Below, piece by piece: positions 7,045-15,972 of a stretch of 64,000 nucleotides of DNA; positions within the stretch are counted from its first letter, which is position 1; the number at the start of each line of letters is the position of its first letter. The translations under genes were made by a program, and so were the position numbers. The notes under the pieces are model-generated. The model saw only the letters and a list, made by a program, of their open reading frames with translations. It was not told the origin of the DNA and did no database searches. The stretch spans positions 1 through 64,000 of the forward strand of contig NZ_BEVZ01000008.1 of NCBI RefSeq assembly GCF_003112515.1, written 5' to 3'. The DNA is from Streptomyces fragilis (GTDB lineage: Bacteria > Actinomycetota > Actinomycetes > Streptomycetales > Streptomycetaceae).

Positions 7045-9486
7045 ATGACGGACCGGCGTGCGGGGGCCAGCCGAGATATGGGCGCGGACGAGCGGAACGA
7101 CGAGGGCGACAGGGCCGGCGGGGGCGCGGGGGGCACGGGGGGCGGAGGTGCCGCCGGGAGGATCCCCGAGCAGGCGGGGCCCGGGGCGGAGCCGGGGCGG
7201 GTCGCGGCCGGGCCGCGTGAGGCCGCTGCCGAGCCACGCCAGGCCGGTACCGGATCGCGCCAGGCCGTTGCCGGGCCCTGTGAACCCGCTGCCGGTTTGC
7301 GTGAGCCCGCGGCCGGTTCGCGTGCGCCCGCGGCCGGACCGCCTGAGCCCGGGACCGGATCGCGTGAGGCCGGGACCTGGCCACACCAGGCCGCTGCCGG
7401 GCCCCGTGAACCCGCTGCCGGGTCGCGCGAGCCCGGGACCGGGCGGCCTGAGCCCGGGACCGAATTGCGTGAGGCCACTGCAGGGCAGCGTGAGCCCGCG
7501 ACCGGACCGCGCGAGCCCAGGACCGGATCGCGTAAGGCTACTGCGGGACCGCGTGAGCCCGTGGCCGGACCGCCTGAGACCGTGGCCGGGCCGCGTGAGG
7601 CAGAGGCCGGGGCGGCCGTGAGGCCGGGGGGTGGGACCTTCCTCCCCGCGCAGCGGGAGGCGGGTGCCGGCCGGGAGGCCGCCGCGTCCGCACCGCCCGG
7701 CTCCGACGCCGAGCTGATCGTGCGGATGCGGGCCGGTGACGACTCGGCCTACGAGGCGCTCTACCGCCGGCACGCGGACGCCGTGCGCCGGTACGCCCGC
7801 ACCTGCTGCCGGGACGCGCACACCGCGGACGACCTGACCGCCGAGGTGTTCGCCGGCGTGCTCCAGGCGGTGCGCGGCGGGGCAGGTCCGCGGCACGCCG
7901 TGCGCGCCTATCTGCTCACCACCGTCCGCCGCACCGCCGCGGGGTGGGTCAGGTCCGCCCGGCGTGAACAACTGGTCGACGACTTCGCGGTGTTCGTCGA
8001 GCAGTCGGTCCGGGACACCGACCGGCTGGACGACGACACGCTCGAGCTCGGCGCCGACGTGAGGGCGATGCACGAGGCCGAGCAGTCGCTGGCGATGCGC
8101 GCCTTCCGCTCGCTGCCCGAGCGGTGGCAGGCGGTGCTGTGGCACACCGAGGTGGAGGACGAGTCGCCGGGCGAGGTCGCCACGCTGTTCGGCCTGGACG
8201 CCAACGGCACGCGGGTGCTCGCCAGCCGGGCCCGCGAAGGTCTCAAGCAGGCGTATCTGCAGGCGCACGTCAGCGCGACGCTCGCCGCCGACGCCGAGTG
8301 CGCCCGGTACGCGGACCGGCTGGGCGCCTTCGCCCGCGGCGGGCTGCGGATCCGGGCCGAGCGGGGACTGCGCAAGCACCTGGAGGAGTGCGCGCGGTGC
8401 CGGGCGGCGGCGGGGCAGATCAGGGATGTCGCGCAGGGCATCCCGGCGGTGGTGCCGGTGGCCGTCATCGGGTGGTTCGCCGCGGCGGGGTACGCCAGGG
8501 TGGCGGGGCCGCTCTCGGGCGCCACCGGGGCCGGGGCGGTGGCCGCGGGCGGGTCGGCGGTGGCCGCGGCGGGTGGTGGCGGCGGCGCGGGCGGCGCCAC
8601 GTCGGCGGCCGGGGGTGCGGGCGGTGCGGGCGCGGGCGGTTCCGGCGCGGGTGCCGGTGGTGGCGGGGTGCTGGCCGAGGGGCTGGGAGCTCCGGCCAAG
8701 GCGGGCATCGCCGCCGGGGTGGTCACGGTGGCCGCCGCGGTGCTGGCGCTCGCGCTGATCGGGCACGACCGTCCCACGCCGCTGACGCCACCGGTGGCCG
8801 GTCCTCCGCCGGTGTCGGAGCCGGCCGCGGCGCCCGAGGGCGCGCCGCCGTCGCCCGGGCCGGAGCGGCCCGCACGCCCGGTGGCCGCGGGGCCGGCGAC
8901 GTCCGTCCCGCCCGTGCGCGAGCCTGCCGCCGATGTTCCCGCGCGGTCCGCCTCACCCTCCCCCTCGCCCACTCCCGCGCCTCCGCCCGCGCCGGAACCC
9001 GCGCCGGAACCCGTGCCCGCGCCGGCCGAGGAGCCGCCGCCCCCGCCCGTGGTGCCTGTCGAGTACCGGTGGAGCGGCCTGCCGTACGACGTCGCCGGTG
9101 ACGGCAGCGGCCCGGAGATGCGGCTCTCCTCGAGTACCTGGGTCTGGCAGCGGAGGTCCCTCACCGTCGCCGGGGTGACCTACCCCGAGGGGGTGACGGT
9201 CAACGGGCGGTCCTCCGTGGTGATCGACCTCAACCGGCCGTGCACCTCGTACCGGGCGATGGCGGGGATCGACGACATGTCGCTGGGACTGGGGGCCGCG
9301 GTGTTCTCCGTCCACGCCGACGGGGTGCGGCTGTGGCAGTCCGGGGTGGTGCGGGCGGGGGATCCGGCGGTGCCGGTGTCCGTCGGCCTGTCCGGGCGGC
9401 GGACGGTGCGTCTCGTCGTCGAGCCGCGCGGCGGCGCCCTCGCCGTGCCCGCCGACTGGGCCGCCTCCCGCTTCCTCTGCGGGTGA
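7045..9486 (+). CDS. Membrane-anchored ECF sigma factor with zinc-finger, TM and NPCBM domains
   Basis: An 813-residue multidomain protein. Residues 54-186 are 19 tandem heptads of the AAGPREP type. Sigma region 2 is at about 221-290 and region 4 at about 353-410. A zinc-binding anti-sigma-like motif HLEECARC follows (H445, C449, C452). A hydrophobic stretch is at 469-487 and a clear transmembrane helix at about 553-573, separated by an Ala/Gly run. A Pro-rich extracellular linker leads to a C-terminal NPCBM-like carbohydrate-binding domain (about 674-813). It looks like a sigma factor carrying its own transmembrane anti-sigma and sensor; activation presumably needs release from the membrane (inference). 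The ATG at 7045 lacks a ribosome-binding site; the ATG at 7078 is an alternative. Confidence 0.85.
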   Translation: MTDRRAGASRDMGADERNDEGDRAGGGAGGTGGGGAAGRIPEQAGPGAEPGRVAAGPREAAAEPRQAGTGSRQAVAGPCEPAAGLREPAAGSRAPAAGPPEPGTGSREAGTWPHQAAAGPREPAAGSREPGTGRPEPGTELREATAGQREPATGPREPRTGSRKATAGPREPVAGPPETVAGPREAEAGAAVRPGGGTFLPAQREAGAGREAAASAPPGSDAELIVRMRAGDDSAYEALYRRHADAVRRYARTCCRDAHTADDLTAEVFAGVLQAVRGGAGPRHAVRAYLLTTVRRTAAGWVRSARREQLVDDFAVFVEQSVRDTDRLDDDTLELGADVRAMHEAEQSLAMRAFRSLPERWQAVLWHTEVEDESPGEVATLFGLDANGTRVLASRAREGLKQAYLQAHVSATLAADAECARYADRLGAFARGGLRIRAERGLRKHLEECARCRAAAGQIRDVAQGIPAVVPVAVIGWFAAAGYARVAGPLSGATGAGAVAAGGSAVAAAGGGGGAGGATSAAGGAGGAGAGGSGAGAGGGGVLAEGLGAPAKAGIAAGVVTVAAAVLALALIGHDRPTPLTPPVAGPPPVSEPAAAPEGAPPSPGPERPARPVAAGPATSVPPVREPAADVPARSASPSPSPTPAPPPAPEPAPEPVPAPAEEPPPPPVVPVEYRWSGLPYDVAGDGSGPEMRLSSSTWVWQRRSLTVAGVTYPEGVTVNGRSSVVIDLNRPCTSYRAMAGIDDMSLGLGAAVFSVHADGVRLWQSGVVRAGDPAVPVSVGLSGRRTVRLVVEPRGGALAVPADWAASRFLCG
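7204..7602 (+). repeat. 21-bp tandem repeat encoding 19 heptads
   Basis: Nineteen degenerate 21-bp units, each coding seven residues of the form xAGxREP, in the N-terminal head of the ECF sigma gene. Representative units are AAGPREP, AAGSREP and GTGSREA. Unit length stays a multiple of three, so the reading frame is maintained. Confidence 0.85.
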
Positions 9487-9617
9487 CGTCCCGACGGAGC
9501 GCGCCCTCCGGCAGGGTGTCTTACGTCGGCGCACTCTACGTCGGGCGCGCCTTACGTCGGCGCACCTTCGTCGAACCGCCTTACGTCGGGGCGCCTTCGG
9601 TCGGAGCGCCTCCCGAC

Positions 9618-9707
9618 AAGCCGCCTTCGGGCAAACGGCGCCGCGTCAAGCCGCCTTCGGCCGAACCGCGCCCCGTCAAGCCGCCTTCGGCCGAACCGCG
9701 CCCCGCC
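9618..9707. repeat. 30-bp direct repeat, three copies
   Basis: Three consecutive 30-bp units beginning AAGCCGCCTTCGG, at 9618, 9648 and 9678; the last two differ at only one or two positions. They lie in the roughly 300-bp gap 9487-9783 between the convergent sigma-factor and asparagine-synthase-like genes. Upstream in the same gap the motif TTACGTCG recurs. No gene is supported here. Confidence 0.75.
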
Positions 9708-9783
9708 GAGCCGCCGGAGGACGCGACGCCCCTCACCCCCCGGCCGGCCCGCAACGCCCGCCCGCGGGACCCGGAGGCCTCCG

Positions 9784-11910
9784 TCACCGCCCGGTGGCGT
9801 CGAGGGCCTTGCGGCGGGGCGGGGTGAGGCCCGCGGGGGCGGCGCGGCGGCGGGCGGTGCCGGTCCAGCAGGTGCCGCGCCGGGAGAGCAGCCGCCGCAG
9901 CCACAGCTCGAGCGAGACGATGTCCGCGAGCCCCGCCGACGCCAGCGGCTCCCCCTCCGCCCCCGCCCGCAGCGCCTGCCGCACCACCCGCGCCTCGACC
10001 AGCCCCGCCTCCGCCAGGAACGGCGAGGCGAACAGGTCTCCCAGCACGTCCCCCGCGGCCCGCAGCCCCGCCCGGTCCGCGGCCTCCGCCGTGGCGTGGC
10101 TGGGGGCGCCCCAGCCGGGCGGCAGGCCGCCGACGCCCGCGCCCTCGAGGACCGCGCGCAGGATCGCCGCCCGCGCCCCGGGCCGCACCCGCAGCGTCTC
10201 CGGCAGGGCGCGCCCGGCCCGCACCACCTGGTTGTCGAGGAACGGCGCGTGCAGCCGCTGCGCGCGGACCTCCGCCGCCTGCTCCAGCACCCGTACGTCC
10301 GCCGCGTACCGGGCCAGCGCGGCCCGGGCGCGGAAGTCGCCCGGCCGCTGCCCGGGGCCCACGGCCGCCGCGCGCAGCGTCGCCGCCTGCAGGCGTCCGG
10401 ACACGTCGGCCAGCGCTTCGCCGGTCAGCCACCGCGCGGCGGGACCGGGCGTGGCCCACACCAGCGCGGCCAGCGACGCCTCCACCGCTCCGGCCACGGC
10501 GGACCCGTCGTCGAACCGGCGGTGCCGCAGCCGCTCCGCCAAATCGTTCATGCCGGCCGGGTAGGAGGTGCGGGCCAGCTTGCGGGCCGCGCCGTAGACC
10601 CGGGCCGGGACGAGCACCGAGCCGTCCGCCCGGGCGAGCGCCATGGTGGGCCGGACCAGGTGGCGCCGCTTGCGGTCCATCAGCAGGTCGGCCAGGCGCG
10701 CCGGGTGGGCGTCCAGGACCTCGCGGGCGCCGTGCCCGGTGAAGTGGTCGGCGCTGCCCGCGGCGAACCGGGCGCGGTGCCGGGCCGCGGAGACCAGGGA
10801 GCGGCCGGGCTCGTCGGTGAGCGGGCCGTCGAGGTCGGCGTAGGGAAGCACCTCCGCGCCGCCCGCGACCACCACGTGCCGCAGCCGGGGGTTGGCCGCC
10901 AGGGTGCCCGCCCGTTCCAGTTCGGCCTCCCGGCCGCGGACCGCCAGGTCGTTGAAGGTGACCGCCAGCAGCCGCTCCCCCGCGCCGGCGCCGTGGCCGA
11001 GGACGGTGCCGGGGCGGCCGGGCAGACCGGCGGCGAGCAGGGCCAGGGTGCCGGAGCCGGGGCCGCCGGACAGGTCCGCGCCGATGCCGGGCACCGGCAT
11101 CCGGTCGGCGCGGCGGTCGGCGGGCCCCATGCCGGGCACCGGCCCGGGGTCCGTGCCGGCGCCGGGCATGTGCCGGGGCGCCGCCAGCCGGGTGCGCACC
11201 GCCTCCACCAGCGCCTCGCGCAGCGCGTCCACGGCGCTGTGCGGGTCGGCGGGGGGCGCGGCCACGGCGAGCGAGGCGACCGGCTCGTACCCGGCGACCT
11301 CACGCGCGCCGGCGCGCAGGATCAGGGCGTGTCCGGGCGGGATGCGCCGCACCCCTTCGTAGGGGGTCGAGTCCTGGAGCGCGGCCGGGACCTCCGGCGC
11401 GGCCAGCAGGGCGGCCAGGTGCCCGAAGTCGAGGTTGGCGCCGACCAGGTCGGCGAGCGGCAGCGCCGCGGTGGCGTAGGCGGTGCCGCCCCGCCAGGGG
11501 GTGTGGAAGACGGGGCGGGCGCCGGCCAGGTCGCCGCAGACCGTGGTGCGCCGGTCGACCTGGACGACGACGGTGTAGCTGCCGGACCAGGCGGTGAGGT
11601 GGCGCAGCGCGCCGCCACGGGCCGCGAAGAGCCCGGCCAGCAGCTGGTCGTCGGTGGCCCCGCACAGCCCCACCACCGCTATCCGGGTGCGGGCGTCGGC
11701 GATAAGGACGCGGGTCTCGTCGGGCCGCCAGTCGCCCACCGCCCACAGCGGATCGACGCCGCCCCACAGCAGCTGGGCGCCCACCGGCTCGGGGGTGTCG
11801 TCACCGAACTCGTCGGGGTGGGCGTCGGGTTCGCCGTAGGCGCCGAAGAGGTCGGGGCCGGGCGGCCGATGGCCCGCGGCGGTGCTGCTCCATCCCACCA
11901 ACCACCGCAT
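9784..11910 (-). CDS. Asparagine synthase-like protein (macrolactam-cyclase type)
   Basis: 708 residues. The N-terminal half resembles a class II glutamine amidotransferase, but the protein begins MRW, so the catalytic Cys2 is absent. The C-terminal half resembles the ATP-dependent synthetase domain found in asparagine synthetase, beta-lactam synthetase and lasso-peptide cyclases. The PP-loop reads DLSGGPGSGTLALLAAG (about residue 278 onward), where active enzymes normally have SGGxDS, so the acidic residue is lost. The ATG at 11910 has GGAGG six bases upstream; an ORF extension beyond it is not credible. No lasso precursor, leader peptidase or RRE protein is seen nearby. Function unknown: a divergent cyclase or a non-catalytic paralogue. 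Confidence 0.8.
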   Translation of the reverse strand: MRWLVGWSSTAAGHRPPGPDLFGAYGEPDAHPDEFGDDTPEPVGAQLLWGGVDPLWAVGDWRPDETRVLIADARTRIAVVGLCGATDDQLLAGLFAARGGALRHLTAWSGSYTVVVQVDRRTTVCGDLAGARPVFHTPWRGGTAYATAALPLADLVGANLDFGHLAALLAAPEVPAALQDSTPYEGVRRIPPGHALILRAGAREVAGYEPVASLAVAAPPADPHSAVDALREALVEAVRTRLAAPRHMPGAGTDPGPVPGMGPADRRADRMPVPGIGADLSGGPGSGTLALLAAGLPGRPGTVLGHGAGAGERLLAVTFNDLAVRGREAELERAGTLAANPRLRHVVVAGGAEVLPYADLDGPLTDEPGRSLVSAARHRARFAAGSADHFTGHGAREVLDAHPARLADLLMDRKRRHLVRPTMALARADGSVLVPARVYGAARKLARTSYPAGMNDLAERLRHRRFDDGSAVAGAVEASLAALVWATPGPAARWLTGEALADVSGRLQAATLRAAAVGPGQRPGDFRARAALARYAADVRVLEQAAEVRAQRLHAPFLDNQVVRAGRALPETLRVRPGARAAILRAVLEGAGVGGLPPGWGAPSHATAEAADRAGLRAAGDVLGDLFASPFLAEAGLVEARVVRQALRAGAEGEPLASAGLADIVSLELWLRRLLSRRGTCWTGTARRRAAPAGLTPPRRKALDATGR

Positions 11911-12558
11911 CGACGCCTCCACAGGCTGTGGACAATCAGTGCACGAGCGAACCTGTGCACCATGCTGCCACGAAGGGAGTGTCACGGAGGCACGCCGACG
12001 CGCCCTCCGTGCCGGCCGCGCGAGGGCCCGGTCAAGTGGCGTTCCACCGGGGCGACTTGAATGCGCCCCCTGGCGCGCCCCCGGTGACCACCCGGTGCGC
12101 CTGCGTTCACCTGGCGGGAGGGCCGTGACGGCTTCTCGGCGCAGGGCATATTTTCAGCCAATTACGCCGACTGTGCGCGAGTTGCGGAGCCCTGCGCACA
12201 CGCTCCGTACATACGGAGGAGTACGTACGGTCCGGGAGGCGGGCTGCGCCTCCCGGACCGGTCCGCCGCCCGCGGGGATGTGGCGGCGGTGTCCCCCAGC
12301 CCGCTGGATCCAGTACAGCGGGCCGACCCACGCAGGACCCATGGAACAGTCCTGGCCGCCGGCGATGCAGAGCGCACGGCCGGGCGCACGGCCACACACC
12401 GGGAGCACGTGGACACCCTCCGTACTCCCGCCCGGGCAGCAATCTCGCCATACGGAACTTTGCCCCTTAACGCATGGGATTCGGAGAACTACGCTGGGTT
12501 TACGAATGCCGCGGGTTTATGCCAGTCGCGGCAGCCGTCTCTGCCGAGGGGGGACCGG
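11911..12558. other. Long divergent regulatory region upstream of sporulation gene
   Basis: 648 bp between the divergent asparagine-synthase-like and ORF1590-like genes. It contains palindrome CTCCGTA-CA-TACGGAG (12203-12218), GTACGTAC close by, a strong 13-bp hairpin (12229-12259), and further TACGGA/TCCGTA motifs near 12420-12455. Open frames here have no ribosome-binding sites or plausible protein character. Confidence 0.5.
12229..12259. promoter_or_regulatory. Perfect 13-bp hairpin
   Basis: GGTCCGGGAGGCG, loop GGCTG, then the exact complement CGCCTCCCGGACC. There is no T-tract on either side, and it sits about 300 bp upstream of the sporulation gene. It could be a terminator, an RNA leader structure or a protein-binding site. 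Confidence 0.5.
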
Positions 12559-13983
12559 ATGCCCAGGGAGCAACGCGGGCCGAACGAGAAGCTCGGCGCC
12601 GTTCTCGCCCTCGCGGGCATCAGCAACGCGGGGCTGGCGCGGCGCGTGAACGACCTGGGGGCCCAGCGCGGGCTGACGCTTCGGTACGACAAGACGTCGG
12701 TGGCGCGCTGGGTGTCCAAGGGCATGGTGCCGCAGGGCGCGGCTCCCCATCTGATCGCGGCCGCCATCGGGCAGAAGCTCGGCCGGCCGGTCCCGCTGCA
12801 CGAGATCGGGCTGGCGGACGCCGATCCGACGCCCGAGGTCGGCCTGGCCTTCCCGCGCGACGTCGGCCAGGCGGTGAGGTCGGCCACCGAGCTGTACCGG
12901 CTCGACCTGGCCGGCCGGCGGGCGGGCTCGGGCGGCATCTGGCAGTCGCTCGCGGGCTCCTTCGCCGTCTCCGCCTACGCGACGCCCGCCTCGCGGTGGC
13001 TGATATCCCCGGCCGACAGTTCGGTGGCGCGCGAGGCCGGCGCCTCGGAGGGGTCCGGCTCCCCGCTGAAGGTGGGCCACAGCGACGTCCGCAAGCTGCG
13101 CGAGGCGGCGGAGGACGCGCGGCGGTGGGACTCCAAGTACGGCGGCGGGGACTGGCGGTCCTCGATGGTGCCCGAGTGCCTGCGGGTCGAGGCGGCGCCG
13201 CTGCTGCTCGGCTCGTACTCCGACGACGTCGGGCGCGCCCTCTTCGGGGCGAGTGCCGAGCTGACCCGGCTGGCGGGCTGGATGGCCTTCGACACCGGGC
13301 AGCAGGAGGCCGCGCAGCGCTACTACATCCAGGCCCTGCGGCTGGCCCGCGCGGCGGCGGACGTGCCACTGGGCGGTTACGTTCTGGCGTCCATGTCCCT
13401 GCAGGCCACCTACCGGGGCTTCGGCGACGAGGGCGTGGACCTCGCCCAGGCCGCCGTGGAGCGCAACCGGGGGCTGGCCACCGCCCGCACGATGAGCTTC
13501 TTCCGCCTGGTCGAGGCGCGGGCCCACGCCAAGGCGGGGGACGCGGCCGCGGCGGGTGCGGCGCTGAAGGCCTCCGAGAGCTGGCTGGAGCGTTCCCGCG
13601 AGGGGGACCATGACCCGACCTGGCTCGGCTTCTACGGCTACGACCGGTTCTGCGCCGACGCCGCCGAGTGCTACCGCGACCTGAAGGCGCCCGGGCAGGT
13701 GCGGCGGTTCACCGAGCAGGCGCTGTCCAAGCCCACCGAGGAGTTCGTGCGCTCGCACGGGCTGCGGCTGGTGGTCTCCGCGGTGGCCGAACTGGAGTCC
13801 GGCAACCTGGACGCGGCCTGCGAGCAGGGGGTGCGCGCGGTGGAGGTGGCCGGGCGGATCTCGTCCGCCCGCACCACGGAGTACGTCAAGGACCTGCTCA
13901 CCCGGCTGGAGCCGTACGGCGACGAACCGCGGGTCGTCGAGTTACGCGAACGCGCCCGCCCCCTCCTCGGCACCCCGGCCTGA
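12559..13983 (+). CDS. ORF1590-type sporulation-associated regulator
   Basis: 474 residues. The N-terminus (about 1-70, around PNEKLGAVLALAGISNAGLA) looks like a helix-turn-helix domain, and the rest is alpha-helical with TPR-like pairs (for example RYYIQALRLARAA). This matches the conserved Streptomyces sporulation-associated protein first described as ORF1590 in S. griseus (recognised from memory). The ATG at 12559 has GGGGGG six bases upstream. It is monocistronic with a 648-bp upstream region, consistent with developmental control. Direct DNA targets are not known from the sequence. Confidence 0.85.
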   Translation: MPREQRGPNEKLGAVLALAGISNAGLARRVNDLGAQRGLTLRYDKTSVARWVSKGMVPQGAAPHLIAAAIGQKLGRPVPLHEIGLADADPTPEVGLAFPRDVGQAVRSATELYRLDLAGRRAGSGGIWQSLAGSFAVSAYATPASRWLISPADSSVAREAGASEGSGSPLKVGHSDVRKLREAAEDARRWDSKYGGGDWRSSMVPECLRVEAAPLLLGSYSDDVGRALFGASAELTRLAGWMAFDTGQQEAAQRYYIQALRLARAAADVPLGGYVLASMSLQATYRGFGDEGVDLAQAAVERNRGLATARTMSFFRLVEARAHAKAGDAAAAGAALKASESWLERSREGDHDPTWLGFYGYDRFCADAAECYRDLKAPGQVRRFTEQALSKPTEEFVRSHGLRLVVSAVAELESGNLDAACEQGVRAVEVAGRISSARTTEYVKDLLTRLEPYGDEPRVVELRERARPLLGTPA

Positions 13984-14137
13984 TCCCGCCTTCGGCGCCC
14001 CGGACCGGTCCCGCCTTCCGCGCGGCGGCCCTATCCCGCTCCCGGCGCGATCCCGACTCCCGGCACGATCCCCGATTCCCGGCACGGCGGCGCCCGTGCC
14101 GGGGGTGGTGAGCGCGGAGGGTGGAGGCGGTGCGCCG

Positions 14138-14153
14138 TAGACTCGGGGCATTG
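14138..14153 (+). promoter_or_regulatory. Candidate -10 giving a leaderless trmB mRNA
   Basis: TAGACT at 14138-14143 lies nine bases before the GTG start of trmB and no ribosome-binding site is present, the usual layout of leaderless Streptomyces transcripts. No good -35 is visible. Confidence 0.45.
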
Positions 14154-14914
14154 TGTCTGACGCCCCGAACCCCAGCCGCCGCCCCGCCCGGACCCCCCGG
14201 TTCCCGGACGGACCGCAGCCCGATCCGGCCGGCTCCCACCACGAGCGCCGCATCCGCAGCTTCCAGCCCCGCCGCAGCCGGGTGACCACCGGCCAGGCCG
14301 ACGCCATCGAGCGGCTCTGGGCCCGGTGGGGCCTGGACATCGACGGCCACCGCACCCTGGACCTCGCCGAGCTCTTCGGCGACGACCGTCCCGTCGTGCT
14401 GGAGATCGGCTTCGGCATGGGCGAGGCCACCGCCCAGATGGCCGCCGACGACCCGGAAACCAACATCCTCGCGGTGGACGTGCACACCCCGGGCCAGGGC
14501 AACCTGCTGAACCTCGCCGAGAAGAGCGGGCTCACCAACGTGCGGGTGGCCAACGGCGACGCGATCATCCTGCTCCGCGAGATGCTCACGCCCGACGCGC
14601 TGGCCGGCCTGCGGGTCTACTTCCCCGACCCCTGGCCCAAGAAGCGGCACCACAAGCGGCGGCTGATCCAGCCCGAGTTCCTCGACCTGGCCGCCGACCG
14701 TCTCCGTCCGGGCGCGGTGCTCCACTGCGCGACGGACTGGGAGCCGTACGCGGAGCAGATGCTGGAGGTGCTGACCGCGCACCCCCGCTTCGAGAACACC
14801 CGTCCCGACGGTCACTTCGCGCCGCGGCCGGAGTTCCGCCCGCTCACCCGGTTCGAGGGTCAGGGGCTGGACAAGGGGCACGTGGTGCGCGACCTGCTCT
14901 TCCGCCGGATCTGA
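14153..14914 (+). CDS. trmB: tRNA (guanine-N7-)-methyltransferase
   Basis: A 253-residue class I SAM methyltransferase that makes m7G46 in tRNA variable loops. The SAM-binding motif EIGFGMGE is at 84-91 and the TrmB signature FPDPWPKKRHHKRR at 157-170. The first 40 residues are a Pro/Arg-rich extension common in actinobacteria. The GTG start at 14153 has a -10-like TAGACT just upstream, suggesting a leaderless mRNA. It converges on the aldo/keto reductase gene with only 19 bp between them. Confidence 0.96.
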   Translation: MSDAPNPSRRPARTPRFPDGPQPDPAGSHHERRIRSFQPRRSRVTTGQADAIERLWARWGLDIDGHRTLDLAELFGDDRPVVLEIGFGMGEATAQMAADDPETNILAVDVHTPGQGNLLNLAEKSGLTNVRVANGDAIILLREMLTPDALAGLRVYFPDPWPKKRHHKRRLIQPEFLDLAADRLRPGAVLHCATDWEPYAEQMLEVLTAHPRFENTRPDGHFAPRPEFRPLTRFEGQGLDKGHVVRDLLFRRI

Positions 14915-14933
14915 GCCCCGGCGGCGCGGCCGG

Positions 14934-15878
14934 TCAGTCGGAGGCCTCGTCCAGCCGGGCCGTCTCCGCGTCGGTGAGCCGCAGGTCCGCGACCGCCGTG
15001 AGGGCGGGCAGCTGGTCCACCGTGCGGGCGGAGGCGATCGGCGCCACCACCGTCGGGCGCGCGGCCAGCCAGGCGAGGGCCACCGTGGCCGGGGACGCGC
15101 CGTGCGCCTCGGCGATCTCGTCGAGGGCGGCCAGGACGCGCCGGCCGCGCTCGCTCTCCAGGTGCCGGGCCGCTCCGGTCGCGCGGGGGCTGTCCACCGT
15201 GGTCCCGGGGCGGTACTTGCCGGTCAAGAAGCCGGACGCCAGGGCGTAGTACGGCACGGCGGCCAGCCCCGCCCGCTCCGCGACGTCGCGCAGGGGGCCC
15301 TCGTAGGTGTCGCGGGAGACCAGGTTGTAGTGCGGCTGGACGGCGGTGTAGCGGGCGAAGCCCTCGCGCTCGGAGAAGTCCAGCGATTCCTGCAGCCGCT
15401 CGGCGCTGATGTTGGACGCGGCGATCGCCCGCACCTTGCCCTCGCGGACCAGCTGGTCGAGGGCGAGCATGATCTCCTCGACCGGCGTCTCCGGCTGGTC
15501 GAAGTGCGTGTAGTACAGGTCGATGTGGTCGGTGCCCAGCCGGCGCAGCGAGGCCTCCGCCGCCGCCCGGATGTTGGCGCCCGACAGCCCGCGGTACTGC
15601 GGGTGCTGGCTCACCTTGGTGGCGATCACGACCTCGGAGCGGTTGCCCCGCGCCTTGAGCCACCTGCCGATGACGGTCTCCGACTCGCCGCCCTCGTTGC
15701 CCTCCACCCAGGCGGAGTAGGAGTCGGCGGTGTCGACGAAGTTGCCGCCCGCCGCGGTGTACGCGTCGAGGACGGCGAAGGACTCCCGCTCGTCGGCGGT
15801 CCATCCGAACACGTTGCCGCCGAGGGCGAGCGGGAAGACCTCGAGGCCGGACGTGCCCAGCTTGCGCAGTTCAGTCAT
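14934..15878 (-). CDS. Aldo/keto reductase
   Basis: 314 residues with the TIM-barrel pattern of NADPH-dependent aldo/keto reductases. The active-site region FVDTADSYSAW supplies Asp and Tyr, ATKVSQ the Lys, and DLYYTHFD the His. The C-terminal NADPH-binding segment includes PIASARTVDQL. The ATG at 15878 (MTELRKLG) is chosen because homologues begin this way; no ribosome-binding site is obvious. Physiological substrate unknown. Confidence 0.93.
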   Translation of the reverse strand: MTELRKLGTSGLEVFPLALGGNVFGWTADERESFAVLDAYTAAGGNFVDTADSYSAWVEGNEGGESETVIGRWLKARGNRSEVVIATKVSQHPQYRGLSGANIRAAAEASLRRLGTDHIDLYYTHFDQPETPVEEIMLALDQLVREGKVRAIAASNISAERLQESLDFSEREGFARYTAVQPHYNLVSRDTYEGPLRDVAERAGLAAVPYYALASGFLTGKYRPGTTVDSPRATGAARHLESERGRRVLAALDEIAEAHGASPATVALAWLAARPTVVAPIASARTVDQLPALTAVADLRLTDAETARLDEASD

Positions 15879-15972
15879 GCCTGTGACCAACGCGTCCGGC
15901 CGACGGCGCATTCCGACGCGCCGTCAGCCGGTCACGGTCCGCGGAGGGTGAGGGGGGTGGAACCGGCGGCCG

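Noticed and set aside
9784..11910. A lasso-peptide gene cluster
   Set aside because: Only a cyclase-like gene is present; no precursor, RRE or leader peptidase gene is seen within several kilobases.
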